Source: Candidatus Eisenbergiella intestinipullorum (GTDB lineage Bacteria; Bacillota; Clostridia; Lachnospirales; Lachnospiraceae). From it: a stretch of DNA of 59,250 nt. The notes beneath the pieces are model-generated. The model was given only the letters and a program-made list of their open reading frames with translations, was not told the DNA's origin and ran no database searches. The position numbers and the translations under genes were made by a program. This document shows positions 43,877 through 53,648 of the stretch, in pieces. How positions within the stretch are numbered: position 1 is the stretch's first letter; every line of letters starts with the position of its first letter. The stretch spans positions 1 through 59,250 of the forward strand of contig DWWH01000061.1 in NCBI GenBank assembly GCA_019119815.1, given 5' to 3'.

Positions 43877-45469
43877 ATGAAAAAAAGAATGAAGAAGCTG
43901 ACGGCGCTGCTGCTCAGTGCGGCGATGGCGATCGGAATGCTGTCCGGCTGCGGTTCTTCCGGAAAAGCAGGTTCGGATTCGGCTGCGAATACGGAAGCGG
44001 CAGGAACGGAGGCGGCTGCCGGAGCAGAAGCAGGGACGGAAAGCGCCGGCACGGTAGACACTTCTGAGCATGTGGATCTGAAGATGTATCTGATCGGAGA
44101 AAGAACGCCCGATTTTGACGAGGTATATGGAAAGATCAATGAAATCCTGGAAGAAAAGCTCAACTGCTCCATCAGCGTGGACTTCCTTTCCTGGGGGGAG
44201 CATGACACCAAGTATTCCCTGCTGTTCTCCTCCGGCGAACAGTTTGACCTGATCTTTACGGCGTCGAGCTGGTGCCATTATGAGCAGACGGTGGCTCTGG
44301 GAGGCTTCTATCCGCTTACGGAAGAATTTATCCAGACCTACGCTCCCGACATCTGGGAGGTGGTGCCCGAGGTTGCCTGGGATCAGGCGAGGATCGACGG
44401 ACAGATCTACATGGTTCCGAACTATTCCAACGAATTCGGCCAGGACGTTCTTGCGGTCCGCGGCGATCTGATGGAACAGTACGGGATTGATGAGATCACG
44501 AACTGGGATGAGCTGAAGGAATTCTATCTGGCCTGTGCGGAGAACGGAATGTATGCCGGTCAGGGCGGCCCCTGGTATCAGTATTTCCAGGCGCAGGGCC
44601 TTTCCACCACGGGCGGCGCTCCCAACGCCGGTGAGCTGGTCCTTTATCATGCGCAGGATCCGGAGGATCTGGACTTCTATTATCTGCTTGACTGGGACGG
44701 ATTTACGGACTACTGCCATCAGGCAAAGGAGCTTGCGGACGCGGGCTGCTGGTCCAGCGATGTGCTCAATTCCAATGATGAAAGACAGACCGGCCTGCTG
44801 ACGGGAAGGACCGCAGGGATGATCTGGAACATGGGAAGCTGCCTGACCTATGGAAAGCAGGCGAACGAAGAACATCCGGACTGGAATGTAACGCTGATAG
44901 ATCCGGTCAAGGATATGCCCAAAAAAGTAAATCCTTATATCAACAACGGTGTTGCCATCAATATCAACAGCCAGCATAAGGAACGCGCGATGATGGTCTT
45001 AAATGAGTTCTACACCAATCCCGAGGTATACGACCTGGCCATGCTGGGAATCGAAGGAAAGCACTGGGAGGCGGTCGGAGACGATCAGTACAAGGTCATC
45101 GATGAAACGAACTACGGCGTATCCAACAACTGCAACTGGGGCTGGAACAATGCCGAGATCCAGAGAACGGAATATATTGAGAACAGAACGGCTCTGGACG
45201 ATACCTATGACGCTATGCTGGAAGAATGGAACAACAACATTAAGGCAGCGCATCCTTATGACGGTTTCAATTTTGATTCCACAAAGGTGAGCACGCAGTT
45301 CGCTGCGGTGGAAGCGGCGCTTGGCAATTATTATACGCCTCTGGTCAACGGACTGGTGGATGATGTGGACGCATCCATCGAAGCGCTCCGCTCCGCTCTG
45401 GAAAGCGCGGGGATCCGTGATGTGCTGGCTGAGATGGAGAGCCAGGCTGCGGCATACGTCGGAGAATAA
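43877..45469 (+). CDS. Extracellular oligosaccharide-binding lipoprotein, LplA type
   Basis: 530 residues. The signal peptide ends at lipobox LSGC (Cys25), and an Ala/Glu/Gly-rich linker runs to about residue 58. The large body with a C-terminal extension is typical of LplA/YtcQ binding proteins, which are larger than the 480-490-residue proteins of the other two systems. The ligand is probably a galacto-oligosaccharide, from context. The ribosome site is AAGGAGGG. Confidence 0.92.
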   Translation: MKKRMKKLTALLLSAAMAIGMLSGCGSSGKAGSDSAANTEAAGTEAAAGAEAGTESAGTVDTSEHVDLKMYLIGERTPDFDEVYGKINEILEEKLNCSISVDFLSWGEHDTKYSLLFSSGEQFDLIFTASSWCHYEQTVALGGFYPLTEEFIQTYAPDIWEVVPEVAWDQARIDGQIYMVPNYSNEFGQDVLAVRGDLMEQYGIDEITNWDELKEFYLACAENGMYAGQGGPWYQYFQAQGLSTTGGAPNAGELVLYHAQDPEDLDFYYLLDWDGFTDYCHQAKELADAGCWSSDVLNSNDERQTGLLTGRTAGMIWNMGSCLTYGKQANEEHPDWNVTLIDPVKDMPKKVNPYINNGVAININSQHKERAMMVLNEFYTNPEVYDLAMLGIEGKHWEAVGDDQYKVIDETNYGVSNNCNWGWNNAEIQRTEYIENRTALDDTYDAMLEEWNNNIKAAHPYDGFNFDSTKVSTQFAAVEAALGNYYTPLVNGLVDDVDASIEALRSALESAGIRDVLAEMESQAAAYVGE

Positions 45470-45500
45470 GTCGGCGAAAAGAAGGCGGCAGGAAAAAGCG

Positions 45501-45533
45501 GCAGGCCGTTACATCACAGATGTAGCGGCCTGC
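45501..45533 (+). other. Strong hairpin after the binding-protein gene, no T run
   Basis: A 15-bp stem (GCAGGCCGTTACATC with GATGTAGCGGCCTGC, one G-U pair) and a 3-base loop. Lacking a T tract it is more likely a 3' message stabiliser or processing stop than a terminator. The GH35 gene follows in the same direction. Confidence 0.6.
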
Positions 45534-45662
45534 GCTGTGTCTGGGGGCATCGAGGCGGCCTGACAGGGGCCTTTCCGGTCCGGCCGCGGGACTGTGCCGG
45601 AAGGAACAGGCCCGTCCCGGAAGGCGGGCCTGCGGATAAAAAGCAGGAGGGAAAGCTGAAAA

Positions 45663-47732
45663 ATGAAATATGGATATAACAGAAAATATCTGATCAGGGA
45701 TGGGAAGCCCTGGTTTCCCGTGATGGGAGAATTCCACTACAGCCGGTATAACGAAAAGCTGTGGAAGGAGGAGATCCTTAAGATGAAGGCAGGCGGCGTC
45801 AATATCGTTTCCTGCTACGTCATCTGGATCCACCATGAGGAGGAAGAAGGAAAATTTGATTTCACCGGCTGCAGGGATGTGGGAAAATTTGTACGTCTGT
45901 GCGGCGAAGCCGGAATGGAAGTCTTTATGAGGCTGGGGCCCTGGGTGCACGGGGAGGTAAGAAACGGAGGCTTCCCGGACTGGCTCATGAGAAAGGGAGA
46001 AGAAGGCGTGGCCCTCAGAAGCAATGATGAGGTCTATCTGGGATATGTGGAACGCTTCTGGAAAGAGGTCTTTTCTCAGGTCAAGGGAATGATGCAGGAG
46101 GATGGAGGCCCCGTCATCGGGATCCAGATCGAAAACGAGTACGGACATGTGGGCGGACTGCGGGGAGAAGCGGGAGAAGCGCATATCCGCAGGCTGACGG
46201 AGATGGCGAAGAGCATCGGCTTTCATGCGCCGCTGTACACGGCCACGGGCTGGGGCGGCGCGTGCATCGGGGATCTTCTGCCGGTCATGGGAGGCTACTG
46301 CGAGGCGCCCTGGGATCAGAGCACGGAAGAGCTTGCGCCGAACGCCAACTACGTGTTCAGCCATATCCGGAATGATGCGCTCATCGCCTGCGACCACCAT
46401 GTGGCGGACGCGCTTACGTTCCGGGAAGAGGATTTCCCCTTCCTGACCGCGGAGCTGGGCGGGGGACTTCAGGTAACCTCCCACCGCAGGCCGGTGGCGA
46501 AGGGAAGGGATCTGGGAGCCATGTCCCTGGCAAAGCTGGGAAGCGGAGTCGCCATGCTGGGGTACTATATGTATCACGGGGGAAGCAATCCGGAGGGAAA
46601 GCTTTCGACGCTGCAGGAGAGCCGGGCCACCGGGTATCTGAACGACCTTCCGGAGATCAGCTACGATTTCAACGCGCCCATCCGGCAGTACGGAACGATC
46701 TCGGACAGCTATCGGGAGCTGCGGCTGCTGGCTTATTTCCTGAACGATTTCGGAGAGGACCTGGCGGAGCTGGATGCGCAGCTCGTTCCGGATCATGTGA
46801 GGCCGGACGACCTTGCGACCCTGCGTGTCTCCTGCCGTCATGACGAGACGCATGGCTATCTGTTTTACAACAATTATCAGAGACGCTATCCCATGGCCGC
46901 CCATCAGAATGTGACGCTGAAGGGGATCTGTGAGCAGGAAGTGACCTTCCCGCCCATTGACATCGCGGACGGAGATTACGGATTTTTCCCCTACCGCATG
47001 CCCCTGGGCCGCGCGGTGCTGCACTCTGCCCTCGCTGCGCCTCTCTGCAGGCTGAAAACGGCGCAGGGGGACGTGTATGTGTTCTATGGGGATCGGGATC
47101 CTCAGTTCTGCTGGGAGACGGAAGAACAGGCGCAGATCCTGCATCTGAGCAGGCAGGAAGCCCTTCGGGCAGCCCGCGTGAGGCTGGATCAGGACTATCT
47201 GATCCTTTCCGATGATTTTGTCTGGGAAGAAAATGGAACAGTGACGGCGGTGGGAGGAGCGGATACCAGGCTTCTCTGCTACCCGGAGCCTGTCGAAAAG
47301 CAGCTTCCCGGCTTCCGGAAATGCGGAAGGGAAGGAGTCTTTACGGTCTATGAACGCCATGAGAGGCTGGAGCCGGTGCGCGCAGAATGGCGCCTGAAAA
47401 AAGAAGAGCAGGAAAAGAAGGTCTATGAGGTACAGATTCACTACCCCGGGGAAAACGGAACGCGCGCAGACGGCCGGGACGCCTTTCTGATCTTCCGGTA
47501 TGCAGGAGACCGCATGAACATTTATGCCGGCGGCAGGAAGATCAACGATCATTTCTATACCGGACAGGAGGTTCCCCTGAGCCTGGGATATTTCGGTTTC
47601 CCGAAGCTTCTTGAAGTGGAGATCCTGGCCCTGCATCCGGATACGCCCGTCTTCCTGGAAACCTGGCCGGAGATGGAGAATGGCTCCGCCTGCCGGCTGG
47701 AGCAGGTTTCCGTAAAGGAAGAGGTCTTCTGA
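45663..47732 (+). CDS. Glycoside hydrolase family 35 beta-galactosidase
   Basis: 689 residues. The TIM barrel starts with the family signature GEFHYSRY, then LGPWVHGEVRNGGFPDWL. Acid/base Glu159 is in IENEYG and nucleophile Glu264 in TAELGGG. Beta-sandwich domains fill the C-terminal half. There is no signal peptide. It would remove terminal beta-galactose from oligosaccharides imported by the adjacent system and trimmed by GH53; the galactose would pass to the Leloir pathway (GalE at 3195). The ribosome site is AGGAGGGAAAGC. Confidence 0.93.
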   Translation: MKYGYNRKYLIRDGKPWFPVMGEFHYSRYNEKLWKEEILKMKAGGVNIVSCYVIWIHHEEEEGKFDFTGCRDVGKFVRLCGEAGMEVFMRLGPWVHGEVRNGGFPDWLMRKGEEGVALRSNDEVYLGYVERFWKEVFSQVKGMMQEDGGPVIGIQIENEYGHVGGLRGEAGEAHIRRLTEMAKSIGFHAPLYTATGWGGACIGDLLPVMGGYCEAPWDQSTEELAPNANYVFSHIRNDALIACDHHVADALTFREEDFPFLTAELGGGLQVTSHRRPVAKGRDLGAMSLAKLGSGVAMLGYYMYHGGSNPEGKLSTLQESRATGYLNDLPEISYDFNAPIRQYGTISDSYRELRLLAYFLNDFGEDLAELDAQLVPDHVRPDDLATLRVSCRHDETHGYLFYNNYQRRYPMAAHQNVTLKGICEQEVTFPPIDIADGDYGFFPYRMPLGRAVLHSALAAPLCRLKTAQGDVYVFYGDRDPQFCWETEEQAQILHLSRQEALRAARVRLDQDYLILSDDFVWEENGTVTAVGGADTRLLCYPEPVEKQLPGFRKCGREGVFTVYERHERLEPVRAEWRLKKEEQEKKVYEVQIHYPGENGTRADGRDAFLIFRYAGDRMNIYAGGRKINDHFYTGQEVPLSLGYFGFPKLLEVEILALHPDTPVFLETWPEMENGSACRLEQVSVKEEVF

Positions 47733-47741
47733 AAAAAGGCG

Positions 47742-47975
47742 TTGGAGCTGACCGCATCCACGGCAAAGCAGGAGGCATGGGACGCCGGGGCGGGAGGCGG
47801 TCTGGTCAGCCGCAGCTTGGTGGAAGAAGGCGGTCTGGTCAGCCGCAGCCTGGTGGAAGAAGGCGGTCTGGTCAGCTGCAGCCTGGTGGAAGAAGGCGGG
47901 CTGGATCAGATCCGCAGCCTGGCGCGGGAGTATGTGAGGCAGGCGGAGAGCGTCCGCACACCGGAAAGCCGGTAA
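47742..47975 (+). CDS. Possible 77-residue protein with 11-residue tandem repeats (doubtful)
   Basis: A TTG-initiated frame beginning 9 bases after the GH35 stop. It contains GGLVSRSLVEE twice, GGLVSCSLVEE once, and a degenerate fourth unit leading to SLAREYVRQAES. There is no good ribosome site. The antisense frame across the same DNA also reads as a repeat, so codon bias does not settle the strand. I do not recognise it. It could be a 3' remnant of a larger gene. Confidence 0.25.
   Translation: MELTASTAKQEAWDAGAGGGLVSRSLVEEGGLVSRSLVEEGGLVSCSLVEEGGLDQIRSLAREYVRQAESVRTPESR
47796..47894. repeat. 33-bp tandem repeat, three copies plus a degenerate fourth
   Basis: Units at 47796-47828, 47829-47861 and 47862-47894 differ by single bases. 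A decayed fourth unit runs to about 47929. The period equals 11 codons, so every frame stays open through it. Confidence 0.92.
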
Positions 47976-47988
47976 ACGGCGGGATCCT

Positions 47989-48924
47989 TCACAGGACATA
48001 CAGATCCGCGTTCGTCACCTTTGTGCCGATCAGCTGCTTCAGCAGGCCGGGGAAGCCATCCCCGCCGTTCTCCCGGGCTTCTTCCTTCCTATTGCCGATG
48101 AAGCCTGCGTTCCGGCTTACCAGCTCCACGGCGCCCTTCTGCTGCGGGCTGCACAGAATGCAGCCGCAGCAGTCGGTGCTTATCAGCTCCAGGATGCGCT
48201 CGGCGGATACACTATTGTGAATGCGCAGCAGCCCGCAGTTCCGGATGGAAACACCGTCGGGAGAGGCGTCAAGCAGAGCGTCGTCCACGGTCAGCTTCAC
48301 CGTTTCATCAAAAAGCAGGACCGCGTCGGCCGGCTTTCCTTCCGGGACCAGGGCGGAAGGAGTGATGAAACGGACTTTTTTCTGTGCAAGGGCGGATACG
48401 TCGAGCCCGCTTTCCGTGAGCCGGAGACGGGAGGCCACAAAATAATGCCTCTCCTGTCTGGCGCGCGGGGCAAACCAGGCGTCCGGCGTGAATTCGGCAT
48501 CCAGAACGATGCAGTCGTCCGGATAGCATTCCGTAGAGCCGTTGACATGAAAACGGCTCAGGTACGCAGAAAGAGAAACGGGACAGAGCACGGAGCCGTT
48601 GACGGAAACGGAATAGAGGGAAGAGAGCGCTTCCTTTGCCCCCGGTCTGATCGTAAGGCTTCCGTTGATGCACAGGACCGTGTTCTCCGGCATGGCGGTG
48701 GAGCCGTTGATCTCATAGGAGCCGTTATGAGAAATGAGGTTCACGTCTCCCTCCGGCTCCAGTGTTCCATTGGCATTGCAGATGAGGGGGAGACAGCTGA
48801 GCACCTCTCTGGCATGATCGTTGACCAGGATCGTATCCGCGTTGATGATGATCTTTTCATAACCGGAAAGCGCTTCTTCCTTCACCTTTCTCGCATCGCA
48901 GACATCACAGTTCAAAACAAACAT
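47989..48924 (-). CDS. Repeat-containing protein of unknown function, partner of the sigma factor
   Basis: 311 residues; no domain recognised. Residues 50-145 contain recurrent short beta-like segments around Asn-Gly-Ser (NGSYEINGST, CINGSLTI, SVNGSVLC, HVNGSTEC), which suggests a stacked beta-helix as in polymer-forming proteins. The N-terminus has CDVCD (a Cys-x2-Cys pair), and a CCGC cluster lies near residue 260. No signal peptide. The ATG at 48924 has only a weak ribosome site. A better-placed ATG at 48950, four bases after the sigma-factor stop and behind AAAGGATAAGG, reads MLEDLLGKK and meets this frame at a run of six A. A one-base indel or slippage there would fuse the two. Confidence 0.65.
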   Translation of the reverse strand: MFVLNCDVCDARKVKEEALSGYEKIIINADTILVNDHAREVLSCLPLICNANGTLEPEGDVNLISHNGSYEINGSTAMPENTVLCINGSLTIRPGAKEALSSLYSVSVNGSVLCPVSLSAYLSRFHVNGSTECYPDDCIVLDAEFTPDAWFAPRARQERHYFVASRLRLTESGLDVSALAQKKVRFITPSALVPEGKPADAVLLFDETVKLTVDDALLDASPDGVSIRNCGLLRIHNSVSAERILELISTDCCGCILCSPQQKGAVELVSRNAGFIGNRKEEARENGGDGFPGLLKQLIGTKVTNADLYVL

Positions 48925-48954
48925 TTTTTCCCAAGCAGATCTTCCAGCATATCC

Positions 48955-49464
48955 TTATCCTTTCTGCCGCTTCAGAGCGGCTCTTAAATGTTTCCTTGTA
49001 TCAGACAGTCTGGAGCGGACAGTGCCCGGCAGCAGATCGAAAAAGGCACCGAGCTCCTTTGAGGTATAACCTTCCGGATACCGCATGACGAACAGAACGC
49101 CTTCCTGTCCCGGCAGGCTGTTGAGAAGCTGTTCTCAGTCGGTCATGTCGTATTCTTCTGCGTCCCGGACAGCCTGAGGAAGCGTTTCTGCGACCGTTTC
49201 ATACCGCTCATGGCGCTTCCGGTCCAGGAACAGATTTTTCACCGTCCGGTAGAACCAGGCTCTGCTCTGTTTTTCGGTCAGGCTCTCAAGGAGAGGAAGA
49301 TGCAGTAGGGAACGAAGAAAAGCCTCCTGGACCAGATCTTCCGCCAGGACCGGATCGCCGGCCATGCGGCGGCACCAGCCCGTCAGCTCCGGACAGCAGG
49401 TCCGGTGGCATTCTTCTATGACAGAAATATTCGGATGGTCCATAGCGTAAAGTTCTTCTTTCAT
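48955..49464 (-). pseudogene. ECF-type RNA polymerase sigma factor interrupted by an in-frame TGA
   Basis: Region 2 is intact (AEDLVQEAFLRSLL, then WFYRTVKNLFLDRKRH). After residue 109 a TGA at 49137-49135 stops the frame. Continuing in the same frame gives a complete region 4 (LPGQEGVLFVMRYPEGY, then a helix-turn-helix GTVRSRLSDTRKHLRAAL) to a TAA at 48957-48955. One base change would restore a sigma factor of about 168 residues. TGA is an ordinary stop in this genome (for example at 979-981). The 109-residue product would lack promoter -35 recognition. The gene abuts the 311-residue protein, probably an operon. Starts at 49464 behind GGAG. Confidence 0.85.
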
Positions 49465-49836
49465 CTTGTCATTCTCCAGGGCTCCGGGTCTGAGAACTCC
49501 GGCCGGAATCGCGTTCCGGCATCCGGTTGTTTCGATCGCCTGTACATGTCTCTATTTTATCATACGGTATACGGAGGAGAAAGGACTGCAGCAGCCGCTC
49601 CGGAATGGTCCCTTTCCTTTTTGCCGGCTTCCGGGCGGCACCGTTCTGGTCCGAGAACGCGTATCGGAACAGGAGCGATTCGGTGCTTACACCGAGAAAG
49701 CGGATGGAAAGGAAAAAATGCTGAGAAAAAATAAGAAAAACTGAATTTTTTTGGCCGCTGTTCAGCCGGGTCTGTGCATTTGCTGCGAAGACCGCAGCAG
49801 GGCGTACATTTTTTATGAAAATGATGAGAAAAGGAG
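49465..49836. other. Intergenic region between divergent genes
   Basis: Short open frames exist on the plus strand, but none has a ribosome site or recognisable product. The stretch 49758-49806 resembles the first hairpin of the 131-bp repeat (listed separately). I see nothing else. Confidence 0.5.
49758..49806. repeat. Degenerate fragment of the 131-bp repeat (first hairpin)
   Basis: It aligns with bases 1-41 of copy 1 (TTCAGCCGGGTCTGTGCATT against CTCAGCCAGGTCTGCGCATT), with more changes and an insertion near the end. The pairing of the hairpin is partly lost. Confidence 0.45.
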
Positions 49837-49865
49837 TTGCCGGGAGGTTGATTTTATTATATAAT
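49837..49865 (+). promoter_or_regulatory. sigma-A promoter of the arabinan module
   Basis: TTGCCG (49837-49842) and TATAAT (49860-49865) are 17 bp apart. The transcript would start near 49872 and have a leader of about 260 bases that carries the 86-bp repeats. Confidence 0.7.
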
Positions 49866-49924
49866 TTAGAAAAATATAAAATATTTTAAAAAAATCAAAA
49901 CAAAGGCCCGGATGCGGGCCGGAG

Positions 49925-50123
49925 AATGCCGCCCTGCGGCGGCAGGAAAAGGAGGCCGGCACGAACTGTGTTCGTGCCAAAGAACGGCATCCGCCGTTCT
50001 TTTGTGAATGAATGCCGCCCTGCGGCGGCAGGAAAAGGAGGCCGGCACGAACGATGTTCGTGCCAAAGAACGGCATTCGCCGTTCTTTTATGAACAAATG
50101 CCGCCTTATGGCGGCAGGAAAAG
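49925..50123 (+). repeat. 86-bp hairpin repeat, two full units plus 5' part of a third (GH43 leader)
   Basis: AATGCCGCC starts at 49925, 50011 and 50097, a period of exactly 86 bp. Each unit has the hairpins GCCGCC/GGCGGC, GGCACGAAC/GTTCGTGCC and AAGAACGGC/GCCGTTCTT plus an internal AAAAGGAGG. The last partial unit provides the AAAAGAGG ribosome site, and the ATG lies 34 bases from its start, exactly as at galE. Confidence 0.9.
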
Positions 50124-50130
50124 AGGAAAA

Positions 50131-51084
50131 ATGCAGGCATATTTATTCGTACATTTCAGGGAAAAGACCACTCCGGACGGGGAGCAGGTCTATTTCGGGC
50201 TCAGCCGGGACGGCTTCCACTGGGAAACGGTGAACGGCGGACGGCCGGTGCTCTGGGCCTATTACGGCGACAGAGGCGTGCGGGACTTTACCATTACAAG
50301 GAGCAGGAGGGACGGAAAATTCTATATTTTCGCCACGGATCTGAGTCTGTCCTACGGGATGCGCGGCAAGTACCACCATTCCTGGGAGGAGATCGGCAGG
50401 AACGGAAGCAAATGCCTTTCCGTCTGGGAGTCGGAGAATCTGACCGACTGGAGCGAGCAGAGGCTGGTGAAGCTGGGGGACGAGGACTTCGGCTGCCTGT
50501 GGGCTCCCGACATCCTGTACGACCGGGAAAAGGACGATTATCTGCTCCACTGGTCCTCTTCTCATAAAAGCAATGATTATGGGGACAAGGCCATCTACTA
50601 TGCCAGAACGAAGGATTTCCATTCCTTCAGCGCTCCGGCAGTCCTTTACCGTAAGGAAGACTGCGGCGTGATCGATTCGGCCGCATATGAGGAGGACGGG
50701 CGCTACTATATGTTTGTAAAAAGCGAAAAGAATCCGGCGAAGATCATCCTTCTGACCGCAGAGCATGCGGATGGGCCCTACGAGCGCATGGAGACTTTTG
50801 ACGAAAGCATGAAGGACGTGGAGAGCGGGTTATACGAAGCGCCCACCGCGGTGCGGCTGGAAGACGGGAGATGGTGCCTGTTCCTGGACTATTACGGCGT
50901 GCCCGGAGCGGGACAGGGCTATGTGCCATTCGTGGCGGACAGCCTGAAAAGCGGCCGTTTCGTGCGCTCGGATGAGGCGTTCCGCTTCCCGTACGGCTTC
51001 AAGCACGGGACCATCCTGACCATCACCATGGAAGAGTATGAGAGAATGAAGGCCTTTGACTGGACCCATCAGGGCTACTGGTGA
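50131..51084 (+). CDS. Glycoside hydrolase family 43-type protein (arabinan module, gene 1)
   Basis: 317 residues, a single five-bladed propeller. Candidate catalytic residues are Asp52 (VRDFTI), Asp182 (VIDSAA) and Glu236 (YEAPTA). No signal peptide, so cytoplasmic. The frame is open upstream through the repeats to 50008, but the ATG at 50131 is the only one with a proper ribosome site in a non-repeat context. It lies in an operon with a second GH43 and a GH51, so exo- or endo-acting arabinan cleavage is likely. Xylan activity cannot be excluded. Confidence 0.87.
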   Translation: MQAYLFVHFREKTTPDGEQVYFGLSRDGFHWETVNGGRPVLWAYYGDRGVRDFTITRSRRDGKFYIFATDLSLSYGMRGKYHHSWEEIGRNGSKCLSVWESENLTDWSEQRLVKLGDEDFGCLWAPDILYDREKDDYLLHWSSSHKSNDYGDKAIYYARTKDFHSFSAPAVLYRKEDCGVIDSAAYEEDGRYYMFVKSEKNPAKIILLTAEHADGPYERMETFDESMKDVESGLYEAPTAVRLEDGRWCLFLDYYGVPGAGQGYVPFVADSLKSGRFVRSDEAFRFPYGFKHGTILTITMEEYERMKAFDWTHQGYW

Positions 51085-51118
51085 GAAAATCCGGAATGAA
51101 ACGAAGGGAGAAAACGAG

Positions 51119-52075
51119 ATGAACAGCAGCAAGGAAGATTTCTGCAATACCCCCTGGATCCTTCAGAGGGCGGATCCGTATGTATACCGGCATACGGACA
51201 GAACCTATTATTTTACGGCGTCGGTGCCCGCCTATGACCGGATCATCCTGCGCCGATCACAGACCCTGACGGGGCTTGCGGACGCGGAAGAGACGACGAT
51301 CTGGAAAAAGCATGAAAGCGGCCATATGGGCAATCACATCTGGGCGCCGGAGCTGCATTTTCTGGAAGGAAAATGGTACATTTACTTCGCGGCGGGAGAC
51401 GCGGAGGACAAATGGGCCATCCGGCCCTACGTGCTGGAATGCGCGGATGCGGATCCGGTGACGGGCACCTGGACGGAAAAGGGAAAGATGGGCTGCGCGG
51501 AGGAGGACGAGTTTTCCTTCCGTTCCTTTTCCCTGGACGCCACGGTATTTGAAAACCACGGGGAGCATTACTATGTCTGGGCGGAAAAGGTGGGCGTCGG
51601 GAAAATGATTTCCAACCTGTACATCGCCAGAATGGAATCCCCCTGTAAGCTCGCTACGGTGCAGGTGCTTCTGACCACGCCGGACTATGACTGGGAGAGG
51701 GTGGATTTCTGGGTGAACGAGGGCCCGGCCGTCATCAAGCGCAACGGCAGGATCTTCCTCACCTATTCCGCCAGCGGGACGGGGGCCTGCTACTGCATGG
51801 GAATGCTGACTGCGGACGAGAACGCGGATCTGCTGGATCCCGCCTCCTGGAAAAAGGAACGTTATCCCGTGCTGAAAAGTGATCCGTCTCTGGGGATCTA
51901 CGGACCGGGACACAATTCCTTCACCGTGGACGAGGAAGGAAACGACATCTGCGTTTACCATGCCAGACAGGAGGCGGTGATCGAGGGAGATCCTCTGTAC
52001 AATCCCAACCGCCATGCCATGCTGATGAAGCTGGAATGGGAGGAAGACGGAAGGCCCGTTTTCCGGTATCGCTGA
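51119..52075 (+). CDS. Glycoside hydrolase family 43 protein (arabinan module, gene 2)
   Basis: 318 residues. The catalytic set is Asp19 (RADPYV), Asp140 (SLDATV) and Glu201 (NEGPAV). The segments NHIWAPELHFLEGKWYIYFA and GPGHNSFT are typical of the small exo-acting GH43 enzymes. It is shorter and clearly different from the preceding GH43, so the two probably attack different linkages. The start at 51119 follows AAGGGAGAAAACG. No signal peptide. It is co-transcribed with its neighbours (gaps of 34 and 82 bases). Confidence 0.9.
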   Translation: MNSSKEDFCNTPWILQRADPYVYRHTDRTYYFTASVPAYDRIILRRSQTLTGLADAEETTIWKKHESGHMGNHIWAPELHFLEGKWYIYFAAGDAEDKWAIRPYVLECADADPVTGTWTEKGKMGCAEEDEFSFRSFSLDATVFENHGEHYYVWAEKVGVGKMISNLYIARMESPCKLATVQVLLTTPDYDWERVDFWVNEGPAVIKRNGRIFLTYSASGTGACYCMGMLTADENADLLDPASWKKERYPVLKSDPSLGIYGPGHNSFTVDEEGNDICVYHARQEAVIEGDPLYNPNRHAMLMKLEWEEDGRPVFRYR

Positions 52076-52157
52076 AAGGTGAAAATGTCCGGTCAGCTCC
52101 GGATAAAGGAATACAGGTAAGGGCCGCGCAGAAAGCGGCCGGAAAGGAAGAGAGAAA

Positions 52158-53644
<1,487 letters not shown>

Positions 53645-53648
<4 letters not shown>

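Noticed and set aside
45501..45533. Terminator after the galactan binding-protein gene
   Set aside because: The stem is strong but no T run follows, and the GH35 gene continues in the same direction; better read as an mRNA stabilising hairpin.
45345..47999. Long antisense open frame (about 884 codons) over the GH35 gene and tandem repeat
   Set aside because: The sense strand encodes a full GH35 enzyme. The antisense product is low-complexity His/Arg/Gln-rich with no known fold.
49405..49744. Several overlapping plus-strand frames upstream of the sigma factor
   Set aside because: No ribosome sites, mutually overlapping, Arg/Ser-rich shadow composition, and no recognisable product.
49925..50123. 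Possible CRISPR array (regular repeats)
   Set aside because: The period of 86 bp consists wholly of repeat with no unique spacers, and no cas genes are in the window.
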